Source: Phlebiopsis flavidoalba | Lineage: Eukaryota > Basidiomycota > Agaricomycetes > Polyporales > Phanerochaetaceae | Reading direction: 5' to 3' | Assembly: GCA_035772785.1 (NCBI GenBank) | Contig: JAOCPU010000025.1 | Span: 372,001-436,000, forward strand | Length of the DNA: 64,000 bases | In this document: in pieces, positions 12,728-23,363 of the stretch | Layout of the letters: every line of letters begins with the position of its first letter | How positions within the stretch are numbered: the first letter of the stretch is position 1 | Position numbers and translations under genes: made by a program | The notes under the pieces: model-generated | What the model saw: the letters and a program-made list of their open reading frames with translations, nothing else | The model's database searches: none | Told to the model about the DNA's origin: nothing

Positions 12728-15129
12728 GTGGGGGGGGTGGGGGGGGGGGGGGGGGGGGGGGTGTTTGAACGCCAGCTAGCTGATTCAGAACGTCAAATAG
12801 CTCTGGTACGAACGTGGAGTTGAGCGTCTCTCTGTGAGAAGTCATACAAGGGGCCGCGCGGAGGAAGGGGCGGGGGAGGGGTGAAAAGGGACTGGGTAGC
12901 GCGCGTGCGTTGTGGTGATGGTATTGCTCGAGCTCCTGTAGAAGGCGTAGATGAAGATGGCTCTTTGAGGCCCTGAGTTGGTGTTCACCGGACAGGTCTG
13001 CCCCGAACTGGAGCGCCGAGTTGACACAGGCATTGAAGTATGCGTCTCCGTCATTACGCTCTTTTGAGGCTCTAAGGCAAAGGAGATTATGTTTTTCGAT
13101 CACTGCGCAGCATGATGATGAGTACAAACCATCGCAACATGGTGGGAAACCCTCACCAATTGGGTTTACCTTCACGGTTACATTGGCACGTGGGAACAGT
13201 GTGTAGAGTAACGAAAATGCATGGTGGCGAACCTCTGCATGATTCGAGCCCAGCAATGCCGAGACCTGGTCGTAGACCTCTTCATACAGCAGCTTGGTTT
13301 CTGGGATGAACCTCCTCGAATGGGTATAGCTCGGCAAAGCCGATCGAGCATGTGCAAAGCACCTTGACCGTTTGCGCCTGGTTAACAGACGAAATGTTCC
13401 TTTCAAGGATATCCACGGTCAAGCGGAGGAGCTGCGTGGTCACACTTGGGTCCGGTGCGCCGCTGTGGGGAAGGTTTCCAAAGAGGGCATATTGTCTATC
13501 GTTTTCCGTCTGCACGGTGTGTAAGTATATCAAAAAGACATTCGGCTGCCGCCCGAGAGTTCAGTTCTCTTTGATACACGGCTTGATCACCTCCTCTAGA
13601 ATCTCATTGTCCATAAAGAGGATATCGGCTCCGGCAAGGATCTGCCGATCCAAATGCGAAACCTCCTGTGTCCTAACGATATGCTGGGGGTCAAATTTCA
13701 TCCCTTTCCCTCCAATTGGAATGGGGGCGCTCGTGGAACAACTTCACGAGCATAACATTAACTTGGATCTGCGCCACCTTCCGCGAAAGAGAGCCGCTGG
13801 CGCGTACAGAGGCCACGGGCGTTGGTCAAGCCCCCAGTGTCCGATAAGTTTGACGGTGACCCAGACCAGCATCCGAGCGATGTCCATTTGTACTACGATA
13901 GATAGAAGGCAAGCGCCTGAGGCGAGCAGTAGGTGGGGTGAATCGACCAGGAAACGCTGGGAGAACGGTGGTGATGACGGATGAAGGCCAGGTGATATGC
14001 ACGCGAACGCAGTGACGAAGATACCATCGACAACGAAATCAAGCGACAGAGGAGGTCGATGAGTCCTATGAAGAATAAACCTAGTGCCCACTGATAGCAG
14101 AACGGGTAAGGCCGCGATGATCTCCGGTATATTGCCACTTGACAAGACCGTTGGTAGCGAAATTGGCGAATCCCTGGCGACTTCGCGTGCAGATGATTCC
14201 AGGCATGACTGGAATAATCTCGTAGCCACTGCTATCACCACCAAATGCCCAACGGACGCTGCTGAGAGACTGAAGACGAGACTGCAGGAACCACACCGTG
14301 TTGACACGACATGGAGAATCCACGGGTGTTGGGTGTAATGAAAACGGGCAATTGTGAGTCGAAGTTTCGCATTGGATTGAATGAAGATGTGCAGTTGCGT
14401 ATTTTCGATAAGGATCTCGCGCAGAATATTGGATGCAGGGGCCTTGTGGGTCTGTTGCAGCGAACGTGTAACTTTCAACGATGAAAGCTGTAAGCAACTG
14501 CAGAGAACAGACCCGCCTTCACATGTGTTAGATGTAGCCACAAGTTGAGGCGATCTCAATCACGACCACGAAGACTAGGAGAGTATCTATGTCTTCCTTC
14601 CAACCTTCAACCATGGGACGGTCATAATTTCTTAGGATACTTGTTGCATCTACTCCATGCGTCTGTATACTTTTGCTTGGCTCTCCCATTCTCACTGGTG
14701 CTATTCATCGTCTTCATGCTATAGGGTGGGCAGGCCCATCAACTTGGCAGCTCAAAGTCGTAGTGTCATGAATGTCAACCCACCTCAAAACAGCTTTCGA
14801 CCACGCCGAGTAGATCGTTCGCTCAGAGGTCGACGTACTGGGAATTTTGGGGATGACAGCATAAGGAATGCACTCCAAACGGATCACAGGCAGGACCTCA
14901 CGGTAGCACTCCTGGCTTTTTTTACTCGCGCCTTGAATGTGCATATTGCACCCTAATCAACCTCCGGAGTTAGCCGTCAACAGGCGATTGTACACCGCTC
15001 CTCCTCCTCCTCAAGGATGCTCGGTTCGGGTTCGCTATCTTCTATGTCCGCCCAGTCGTCGCCTCTGTAGCGCAAGTGGCGATGGCCTTCGGGAGGAGTC
15101 GAAGAATTGGAGCGATTGGCTATAATCAT
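12513..15129 (-). CDS. DUF6535 domain membrane protein
   Basis: Member of a large agaricomycete family of unknown function. The DUF6535 signature reads YDRPMVEGWKEDIDTLLVF (about 14575-14634), then AVLTAFIVESY with CT-rich intron sequence between, then NTVWFLSLVFSLSAASVG-type hydrophobic segments (14250-14320) and LPVLLSVALGLFFIGLIDLL in mixed frames (14030-14110), giving several predicted membrane spans. The N-terminus is acidic (DDWADIEDSEPEPSILEEEE, 14990-15070), with a likely ATG at 15129. The C-terminal half (12770-13980) is a soluble helical region with DAYFNACVNSALQFGAD and AFYRSSS-like text. At 12584-12761 the frame runs into an almost pure C tract on this strand, and the stop lies at 12513 beyond it, so the true C-terminus is doubtful. 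Many frame breaks. Confidence 0.7.
12584..12761. repeat. Near-pure poly-G tract, 178 nt
   Basis: 178 bases of G with only seven other bases (A at 12631; T at 12645, 12727, 12729, 12738; CC at 12673-12674). It interrupts the 3' part of the DUF6535 gene and would encode polyproline on the minus strand. The flanks are ordinary sequence. It may be a base-calling or assembly artefact rather than genomic DNA. Confidence 0.95.
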
Positions 15130-15940
15130 AATAAATTCAAGATTTTCTAGAAGTCTCATTGAAGGAGAACCCACCAAAGTGGAGATGTTCTGCACCGCGT
15201 TTTGCCATTGAGTCGTAAACGTTGGGTGCACCAGTGATGCACAAGTAGGTGAGTCAAGGGCCTCAAAATCTCATCTGGTCATCCTGGGTGCACTATACAC
15301 CGCCTTTGAGCGGAAAATTTGCCACGGCTGGCAGAGTGGGGAAACTCAATCATGATGTCAGCGTCCAAGCTACAGCGCGACCCCTGGCGGCTCCGCGACC
15401 AGGCGGTGATGCGTATTTTGATGCGTACTCTCTCTTCTTTTGATGCGTCCAATTGCTAATCGGCTTATGGTAAGCACCTCCCCTGGCCACAGCTTGGGTG
15501 TTGGTTGTGGCGCACCCCGCACTAGACGACCGCCCACCTTGCTGCCTTCACTAACTCGTGGACACTCTGTCCTACCTAGCTGACTTCGAGGACTATTATC
15601 GGCCTAGCGATCCTGTGCTTTGCATGCGACATGTCTGAGGGCACAACCCTCCACGTTAGAGCTTGGGGGTATACCTCATCTTGTTACGGACGCCAAAAAG
15701 TCCTAAGCTTACGCTGAAATTCGTCGTAGGGCCTAGAAGCGGACCGTGCTCAGCCAGTCCGAACGACCATATAGCAGTAGGATGAAGCGTGGAGTGCAAT
15801 GCTTCTCAGTACCTTTACACGCTCTAACATACAGCTGGGTAGAAGAAGAAGAAATGACAGTGCGGACGCGACTGCCGACCCCTGCGGAGTGCGGGTCTTT
15901 ACCTTCGCTGCAGTCTGACTATCCCAGCCCTTACAGTTTT
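15130..15940. other. Intergenic / unassigned
   Basis: Upstream of the DUF6535 gene on one side and of the first zinc-knuckle gene on the other. A plus frame at 15249-15443 and another from 15746 are open, but I see no motif. It probably holds a divergent promoter region. Confidence 0.35.
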
Positions 15941-17350
15941 TTACAGATCTCGGGCTCAAAATGGAAAGAAAACGATGACACGAATGAGAAGGAAGGAGCC
16001 AAGGTGCGCCCGTCGTCCGTAATGAAGACATGTACGTGTTACGATTAGACGCGTAGAGTACGGCCAAACGGATACCCAAGAAAGTGGAAGTCGAGTGAGT
16101 GTTTTCTGTAACATTCGGGCCGATCTGGCTTATGTCGTGTTCCGTAGTCTCCCTCCGCCTAGCCAAGTGCCGTTACCGAAGAAGCCGGAGAGCACTGCGA
16201 AGAAGACGAAACATTCACGTGGATCCTCGGTCGCGTCTGTCACGGCCAGTGGTGCAGATGGGCTGACGCAACGTCCTCGAATGTCAAGTCTTCTTCTTCT
16301 AGTGGCCTGGTCAAGCCGAGCCCGTCGTGTGCGTGGTCCTACCTAGCCCAGTCTTGAACACACCTATTCATCTAGACACAGCGGAAGCCAGGACGAAGGC
16401 TCTGGCGACGACGCGGCATCCGTGGCTGGTTCTGTACGATCCACGCGCAACGGAAGACTGAGTCCGACCGAATACAATTCTTCAACGATGACCCGCTCTG
16501 TGCGGAAGTCGAGCCTCACCGAGCCCGCTGTGTCAAGTGCGACACATGGGTACCGCTGCACGCGAAGAGGAAGTATGTCATGCAGGAATGGGTCGCGCAC
16601 CGCAAGTCGTGTCCAGGGCCCTCCAAAGCCACGCCTCCACAGGCAGGCGCGAGGTACGCCAGGGGTCTAATATTTAGCCTGCGCTCGTTCTCACGCGTCG
16701 AAGCGGCGACAGCGGGTCCGCCCCCCTAAGCCAAATGGAGACTGAGGGGAAAACTCTGCTCGAGAATGACTCGCGCACGGGCGAGATACGAGCTCACGAG
16801 GTGTTCTGCACGCCCTGCGACACCTGGGTGCCGTTGGATCCGGTGGCGCGCTACGCAACGGCGAACTGGGTCGCGCACGCGCCAAGGTGCAGTGGAACCG
16901 CGACGTAAGTTGGAGGAGCGGGATTTACGCGGAGTCGTTCGTTCTGAGACATTTTCTCGACAGGACATCCCCGCAGGTGGGGCCGTGTCAGGCACCGACG
17001 CTGACGCGCCGCCACCATCCAATGGCGCGCAGCCGCCATCGTCGGAGCCCTTGCCGGTCGATATGGCGAGTGATACTCCGCCCACCGATAAATTTGGCCC
17101 GTCGGAGTCGTCTGGTTCGAGGAAACGGACGCGTGACGAAGATGAGGGCGAAGACGACGATGGCGCACAGGAAGTCCGAGGCGACGGGCGCGTGGTACGA
17201 CAGCGGACAGAGACCTACACGCCTGCGCGGGGCGAGGCGCTGTGGAAGGTGCTCACGAAGCCCTTCCGAGCGTTCGTCGAAGGGTTTCAACAGGGTCTGA
17301 ACATGAAACCGGCGTCGTCAGGTTCTACTTCCACACCTGAGCTCAATTGA
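15941..17350 (+). CDS. Zinc-knuckle protein 1, two C-x2-C-x19-H-x3-C units
   Basis: Unrecognised protein. The 5' part is Lys/Ser/Glu-rich, with an intron (donor GTGAGTG near 16096, acceptor TTCCGTAG near 16148) before the text LPKKPESTAKKTKHSRGSS. Two similar knuckles follow. The first, at 16529-16612, begins CVKCDTWVPLHAK and ends WVAHRKSC. The second, at 16807-16890, begins CTPCDTWVPLDPV and ends WVAHAPRC. Both have exactly C-x2-C-x19-H-x3-C spacing and share DTWVPL and W-V-A-H. An intron (GTAAGT at about 16904, acceptor CGACAG near 16963) leads to an acidic, basic-patched tail (SGSRKRTRDEDEGEDDDGAQ, likely nuclear) and a C-terminal KPFRAFVEGFQQGLN helix, with stop at 17350. The start is not defined. 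A nucleic-acid or protein-binding role is an inference from the knuckle only. Confidence 0.6.
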
Positions 17351-18281
17351 TGTTGGCATGCTTTCTTGGATTCTTGGAAGGAACCTGTAGTTCTCTATGT
17401 CTCTTGGCAGGATCTGTCACTTCAGTGACTCTTTGTGGGCTCGTATGAACACAATATACTCTATTGCTACGGAAGCTATTCTTTGGTGATTGTGTACATT
17501 AGCTGATCCATCATTTGGCATATGACAGCTATCATGTTGCTCGAATGGCGATCCTGAACGAAGTGAGCAAGTTGTTGAAAAGAAGATCATCAAGCACAGC
17601 TATACGGTTTCGGCGCGGGAAGACAAGTCGTATTGGGCCTTCGTAAACGGCGTTTACGAACCAGAATGTCGCGCCCCACAGAGCGCAATACTTCCATATC
17701 CACCCTACGGTCGGAAGGAGGTCCCACTCACTCCGCAACTCCGCAGGGGAGACGCGGCGAGAAACATCGTCAGGAAGGGAAATGTTGCGAAATGACACGC
17801 GGCGAGACGCAAATGTCGCAAGGCAAGGCAGTGCAGCAAGGGTAAGTAGCCGGCTCAGGTTCGCACGATACGAAAAATGGGGGAAATTTTAGCAAAAAAA
17901 TGGCGGGGTCTTGTGGACCACGACATCCCTCGCCTATCTCGCGAACTTCGTCAATTCCCCACAACGTTAGATTTGGAGGGGCCCCAAGCTGCTCCACCGT
18001 GACGAGGAGATGCGTAGTATACGTTCGTGTATTCGGTGTTGATTAACAAATTACCGGTTACTACGTTGTTTTATCTCAGGCTAGAAACTCTATGGGGCCA
18101 CCCACGGGAATAAAACACTGGTAGATCTGTGCGTCCGTCCGCAGGTTGAAAAGCCTACTCCGCATGGGTGAACTCAAGTCCACCGTCCTTATCGTGTTTT
18201 CTGGAGACTTGTGAGGACCCCATCACGGAGGAAAATCTCGAATATATTTATGGTTTAGGTTAGGCTCGTCGAATGAGCGTT
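17351..18281. other. Intergenic with a 21-bp palindrome
   Basis: 3' flank of zinc-knuckle gene 1, including a short hairpin GTCACTTCAGTGAC near 17415-17431, then the upstream region of gene 2. A near-perfect palindrome lies at 17640-17660 (arms TTCGTAAAC / GTTTACGAA, spacer GGC). An open minus frame at 17532-17798 has no recognisable motif. Confidence 0.5.
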
Positions 18282-19483
18282 GGACAAATACTTCCGCGAA
18301 CCTGACCGGCAACTGCCTGCCGATCACCAGATCCGCTTTCGAGATTTGTGTCGTTGGGCGAACGCTCAAGTTGTGTGGCGGCGTGCCTCTCTCTTCCCCC
18401 TACCACGTCTTACCCATTCCCCCAGGACTCTACCACTCTACCAAACATGCCAGTCAGGTCCCAGTGAGTCCCCCCTCCGGATTTCCCCCCTCGCATGCAA
18501 ACCTCTCACGATCTCGCGCGAATAGGCGAGCCAGCGGCAACCCGAAGAGCAAGCGCGAGCTCGAACGAACGCAACCCCATCGAGGTACGCCGTCGAGTCG
18601 CCCCCCCCCTGTCGCATACGATCTCACCGTCCCCCCCGCTAGGCTACGCCGACGGAGAAGAACGCGTCCCCCCGACGAGGTAAGCTCGATCTCTGTTTCC
18701 CCCGCATTTGACGTGTCATTTCCGTTCGAATGATTCGAGAATGTCGATTCCAACGCTGTATTGCCCCTCCAGCTGTTATCTGACTCTCATTCTTCAGGTC
18801 CGCGGCGGGGGGGCGCGAGCCTCAGCGTCGGAGCGAACGCGCGCGAGCGGAAACTACGCGAGGACTCGCTCTGCACAGTCCAAAGCCCGCAGGTCGTCGT
18901 CTGCAACCGCTGCAGCGCTTCCATCAAGCTTTCGTTGAAAAGCGCGTATGACCCCTTCCCTGGCACCCGGCATCGCGAGCGCTGTCTTAAGCGATCGGAC
19001 GCCATGGCCCAGAGCATGAGCAGACGCTAACGAGAAGGTAACTTATATTTTGGGTCTAGTAGTGCGCACGATATTAAACGTATCCACAGGCCCCCTCCCC
19101 GTGGCCTTCGTCATACAAGGCCCCACCGAAGCGCCACGCGCCGCGGCGGTCGAGCACCCCCCCGCTCGTGCCCGACACCGAAGAGGGGACCAGCGCAGCT
19201 CGACCTCCGGTGGCTGTGTGGAGGACCTCCCATCGCCGTCGCACCGTCGTCCCACTCCGCCGCTCTGTCCCCGGAGCCGTCGCCGCAGGCGCTGCGGTGC
19301 ACCTTCTTTGGGAAGTACGATCTTGGACTACAAGCGTTCGAGCGGTGGCACCAGTTCTCGACGCGCTCCTTCGACTACCAGCCAGAGGATTATTCGGCAT
19401 TCTACCCCGCCGGTGAACACTACGACCCCATCTACTGGCCCCGCATCACCTACCAAGAGAGCCAAGTGCGCTCGACTCGCTAA
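18282..19483 (+). CDS. Zinc-knuckle protein 2, related to gene 1
   Basis: Unrecognised protein, next gene downstream of zinc-knuckle protein 1 and in the same direction. An N-terminal stretch around 18285-18390 reads QIRFRDLCRWANAQVVW without a clear ATG. Ser/Arg-rich text follows (RRASGNPKSKRELER). An intron runs from GTAAGCTC near 18680 to the CTTCAG acceptor near 18798. The knuckle at 18902-18985 begins CNRCSASIKLSLK and ends RHRERC, again C-x2-C-x19-H-x3-C, but the Trp before the His is Gly here. A further intron (GTAACTTA near 19036 to CCACAG near 19089) precedes a Pro/Arg-rich segment. The C-terminus is well preserved: TFFGKYDLGLQAFERWHQFS, YQPEDYSAFYPAGEHYDP and IYWPRITYQESQVRSTR, stopping at 19481-19483. 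Start and number of knuckles are uncertain. Confidence 0.55.
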
Positions 19484-20261
19484 ATCTCGGCGCTGCTATG
19501 GCTGTCGACATGTCCCGTTTCTCCTCAAATTACTCCAGCTCTGTCTCTCTCGATCACTTTGCTCTACATGTGGCATGTCTATCCTATTTCTTGCTATGTT
19601 GTCCTCTTGCTTGTTGTGCATGGCTAATCTGTCGGTTTTCTTGCATTCAGTTCGCATTTTGCATCATTATCTTTATTTCTTGTATATACCTTTGGATCAT
19701 CAGTCCCATTTGCTAGTCGTAACAATTTCTTTGTGTAATATGGAGCCCATCGTAGTGTAGTCCAGCTCTCAGTGTTGTGTTTATAGTACCCCTCGTAAGA
19801 TTCGTAGATTATCGTCGCATTGTAACATAGCTCTCTAGTCCGTCCCCAATCCTGCCCAGCTAGTTCCCTTGCCGTTTTCCCCCCGCGTTTGCGATTGGCA
19901 GGTCCCCCTTCTCCAGTGGGGATTGGTCCAGCCACGGTCCTCAGTCGGGGCTATTCGCATCTCGCAAGGAGGCGATCTTTCCAGCCCTGTGTCGTTCCCC
20001 AACGACCATCACAAAATTTTCATGTCCTCGATTATGTCCGGAGCGTTTTTCATTTGGATTTACAAATGATTTCGACCGGCCCGGGTCCGCGCGCGGCGGC
20101 GGGCTCGACCTCGCACTCTGGGCTCGCGCCGCGGGCCGCAAACCACCATATACACCTGCCTAAACTGGATGCTCGGCGGCCGCCTTGCGCGCCTAGCTGT
20201 CCAAACGGCCGTTAGCTGCGTGATTTATTGCCTTGCCCAATTCACACCCTTGCTGCCTGCC
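19484..20261. other. Intergenic, RPB8 upstream region
   Basis: The first part (19500-19740) is T-rich 3' flank of zinc-knuckle gene 2 with no coding motif. The second part should contain the RPB8 promoter. No recognisable gene. Confidence 0.4.
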
Positions 20262-20965
20262 ATGTCCTCGAATACCTCCAACATCGTCTTTGACGACATA
20301 TTCACGATCAATGAGATTGACAAGGAGGGAAAGAAGTTCGACCGAGGTAGGTGCCTTGGGGGGGGGCCTACGCCTCCGTGTGCAATGTTGCTTGTCCCCA
20401 ATGGCTATTTTGTGATAAACATTGTCCCGGTTATACGCACACTCGAAGAACTTTGAAATGGACATGACGCTGGACTACAACATTGAGCTGTTCCCGATAG
20501 AGGCAAACCCATCAAGTCGCGATTGGCGCTCGCGACGTCGCTCCATCGCGCGGGTCCCCAACCGGCGGAGAGGACGAGGAGTCGAAGGACCCCGATGTGT
20601 TGAGGCCAGCAATGGCAAAAGGGGCGTAGAGGGCTCGAGGAGGACTATGATGTACGTCATGTACGGCAAGTGTGCGTGCACGAGGACGCCTACAAGTGTG
20701 CCCAAAGTACTGACGATGGCTTGACGATGCAATAGGGAAAGAAACCTGAGAGGTGTAAAAAACAAGTTCGACAGTGGATGTACGTCCGAGATTGTGTACG
20801 TACCGAATTCCATCCATGCCGTAGCGACAGTCACTCAGCTTGTCTCCAGGACGGCGTACGCGTCGGGTTCCTTTGGCGGTCTTCTCATGTCTCTCACTGG
20901 CTCATACCGGCACCTGACCAATGTCGTTTCTCGGCGACCCCATCTACATTCTCCTCCGCAAATAG
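20262..20965 (+). CDS. RPB8: RNA polymerases I, II and III subunit RPABC3 (RPB8)
   Basis: Small shared subunit of the three nuclear RNA polymerases, an OB-fold-like protein of about 145-160 residues. The ATG at 20262 gives MSSNTSNIVFDDIFTINEID and KEGKKFDR, then an intron from GTAGGTGCC. The next exon has the family hallmark SRLYAHSKNFEMDMTLDYNI and ELFPIE. After a frame break come LALATSLHRAG, an acidic GGEDEESKDPDV loop and DYVMYGKVYKF-like text. A second intron ends near GCAATAG. The last exons carry YVPNSIHAVATVT, YAS-SFGGLLMSLTGSYRHLT and GDPIYILLRK with stop at 20963-20965. The motif order covers the whole family length. At least four frame breaks occur in a gene that must be functional, which is the best local evidence for sequence errors. 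Confidence 0.92.
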
Positions 20966-21199
20966 TCAACTTTATCTGCCTCCTGTACCTATGTCGTCCG
21001 ACTGCAAAAGCATCCCACTCCCAGAGTCCATCAGAGGACATCTCTCGGGGGGATCCAACTGAGCAAGCACACCCTTTGGCGAGGCTATCGCTTGGGAAAG
21101 TTCAAACATCAGCCTTGTCCACAATGTAATAGTCCAATGTATATTCGCATTAATCCGCCAATAAAAGCAAGGTCTATGGTGCGCTTGACGAACACGAAC

Positions 21200-22750
21200 T
21201 CAGTTTTCTTTGAGCCTCTCGCAGATCATCCTCGCAATAACCGCAAAGCTTTCCTCTACCATTCGGAGATCTTCCGCAGTATTTTCGTCTTGTGCGTTCC
21301 CGGGAGGTACATCCAGAGTGAAAGACGGGGAGTACAAGGGAAAGGCCTGGTGGTCAGGATGTCCGACTCCAACGAACATGGCTCTCCGATCTAACGCGAA
21401 TAATCGTAAATTCCAGCAATTTACGGAGGACAAGACGTGCGTATACGCACGGCAATCGACGTAGCATATGCCCAAGCTCGGGCAACATTTGGCGAGTTGT
21501 AACCTCCTACAGCAGCCAGCTTAGGCGACGGTTTGATCCCTTGTCCAGGCCAAAAAACACGCACCCCCACCAAGCAATAGGACCTTTGCGCCCCACCCGC
21601 ACACCCTTTGCACACACCACACCAAAGCCGCCCTCCCCACCGGGCCCCCAGTTCCACACCGCGTAGGGATCGCCCATAAGCCCGTCCGCACCACACTGGA
21701 GCACCACGTAATCAGGCGCAAACGCGTCTTTTACGTGCTCGACAGCCTCCCACACGCGACGCATCGTTGCGTTGGAAGTGCCGCGGGCGAGCGGAAGCGA
21801 GAGTGTGAAAGGGTCGAAGGTCTCGTCGTTTTCAGATGGACACGACAGTGAAAGCGAGCGGGGTTGAAGGGAAGAATCCCGGCGCAGCGTGATGGATCGA
21901 GAGAGTGAGATTTGGGGCGTGTTGGACGATGAGCTGGAGTGGTGGAATGCCTGCGAGACGCCGTCGGAGAAGTGGAGGTCGAGGTCGAGGTACATGACGC
22001 GTGCTTTCCTAGTGGAAGATGATGGTGTTGGAACTCGGACGCGTTTGAGAGCGTGAGCATGGCTAGACGCAGTCTGCGACGTAACAGAAGCCAGATGCTC
22101 GAGATTTCTGGGCATGGTGTCTACTCTCAGTCAGCAAGAGGCATTCGCCCAGGTGTCATGGGGTGCACGAACCTCCCGCCGTCCCAGCAGATGGCTGTAT
22201 CGACTTCTCCATTTGATAAGGCTTGTGTGGCTATAGGCAATGTTAGTCGACAGAGCGCATATACCCAACTAAATGGGCTCGCCAGTGAGTACGGGCTCCA
22301 GCGATGAGTCTTACATGCCCACTGAGCCCACGGAAAGCGGGACAGTCCTACTGAGTTCTTTTCAGAGTATGTGTATAGACCTGGATAGAAGCCCACATAC
22401 CTCTTCTATGCCGAACCTCTCGAGTTTCGCGCTGTCCGCGTCCGGATCGCATGTCCTTGGGTCGAGCAAGCAGTCAATGAAGTCCCGTGAGTGATATGCC
22501 GTAAGCGCAGAGACGTCTGCGGGTACTGGGGGCATTATGCGCACGCTTGAATGCAGATAAGAGTCCATAGGCCTTGACGAGGCTGTGTACAAGAATCGAA
22601 CGGTTCTTGTTCGACGGGAGGAGCGACGAAGCCTACGTTCTGCGTGATGAATATAGGCCGCTTCGGTCAGATCCTCGTACGCACCTTCACAAGATCGTTA
22701 GAAACGATATATGCCACATTGGGGCTGTCTACAGCAGCTCGTGTAGTCAT
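21200..22750 (-). CDS. Class I histone deacetylase (HDAC8/Hos-like)
   Basis: Zn-dependent lysine deacetylase acting on histones, nuclear or nucleocytoplasmic. The ATG at 22750 gives MTTRAAVDSPNVAYIVSNDL, then an intron GTGCGTACG to CACGCAG. The next exon continues SSLLPSNKNRSILVHSLVKA and LTAYHSRDFIDCLLDP. Further on come a GEVDTAICWDGGR block, the catalytic RHHAQKSRASGFCYVADCVL (His-His of the charge relay) and the metal site MYLDLDLHFSDGVSQAF at about 21945-21995, where the Asp and first His of DLH are kept but the usual HG is FS. Then DYVVLQCGADGLMGDPYAVW, a GGYNSPNVARAWAYATSIA block (expected GGGGY), and a final exon IPDHQAFPLYSPSFTLDVP ending at ERLKEN and TGA (21200). Full family length, about 400 residues, with several frame breaks. 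It faces the lipase gene across a 0.6-kb divergent promoter. Confidence 0.9.
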
Positions 22751-23363
22751 GTCGGGTCATGGTTATGAGAATAAGATCAAGTGTACTGGCGGGGTCGGCT
22801 TGCATTCACGAGCCGGCGCTTCCTCGCGTTTATTCCCTACCACCACCATCCCAACATCGCGTAATTCACCATCTCCCGCCCACACTCTGTCGCAACGTGA
22901 CCCTTAAACCCCCTTGGAAACTCGAGATTTTATTCACATCCTAAAACGGAGACGGGTTAGCGCGATAGCCCTTGCTCGGTAAGTGCCTTGCTGAAAGTCT
23001 TCGAATTGGAGTCAAGGAGTGCTCATGCATGCATAGTATTGCTGTGATTCTTCACTGTTCATACCGCTCCCATCATAAAATGATACGGGGGGGGAAGCCA
23101 TCGCGCCCTTACGATATACTTCTCGACAATGGATTGCTTCACATTGCTAAAAACACCGTGCTCTGGACGTCTTGCGCTTCCTTCGCGCACCGTCACATAC
23201 TGCTGGGGCACGGGTCACACTCTCGGCCATCCAGGCGTGGGAAACCTCCTCGACCAAGCTCCGTGACGTCACAGACAGCCGCTCCTCCTCACCATCCCAG
23301 AGAGAGGCAATAAATAGACAGTCCCAACACGAGTCGCGACGAACGACTTTCCCCTCACTCACG
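22751..23363. promoter_or_regulatory. Divergent promoter, HDAC / PAF-acetylhydrolase
   Basis: 613 bp between oppositely oriented start codons at 22750 and 23364. It is pyrimidine-rich near 22835-22900 (CACCACCATCCC, CTCCCGCCC). An AT-rich AATAAATAG motif at about 23309 lies about 50 bp before the right-hand ATG. No defined transcription-factor sites are claimed. Confidence 0.5.

Noticed and set aside
12513..13406. Long open frame with a polyproline stretch, as if a formin- or WASP-like protein
   Set aside because: The proline run is only the complement of the near-pure G block. The rest of the frame belongs to a DUF6535 protein in mixed frames.
12770..14950. ARV1-like or transporter identity for the hydrophobic minus-strand gene
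   Set aside because: The text around 14575-14634 and the later membrane blocks match the DUF6535 pattern, and no ARV1 zinc motif is present.
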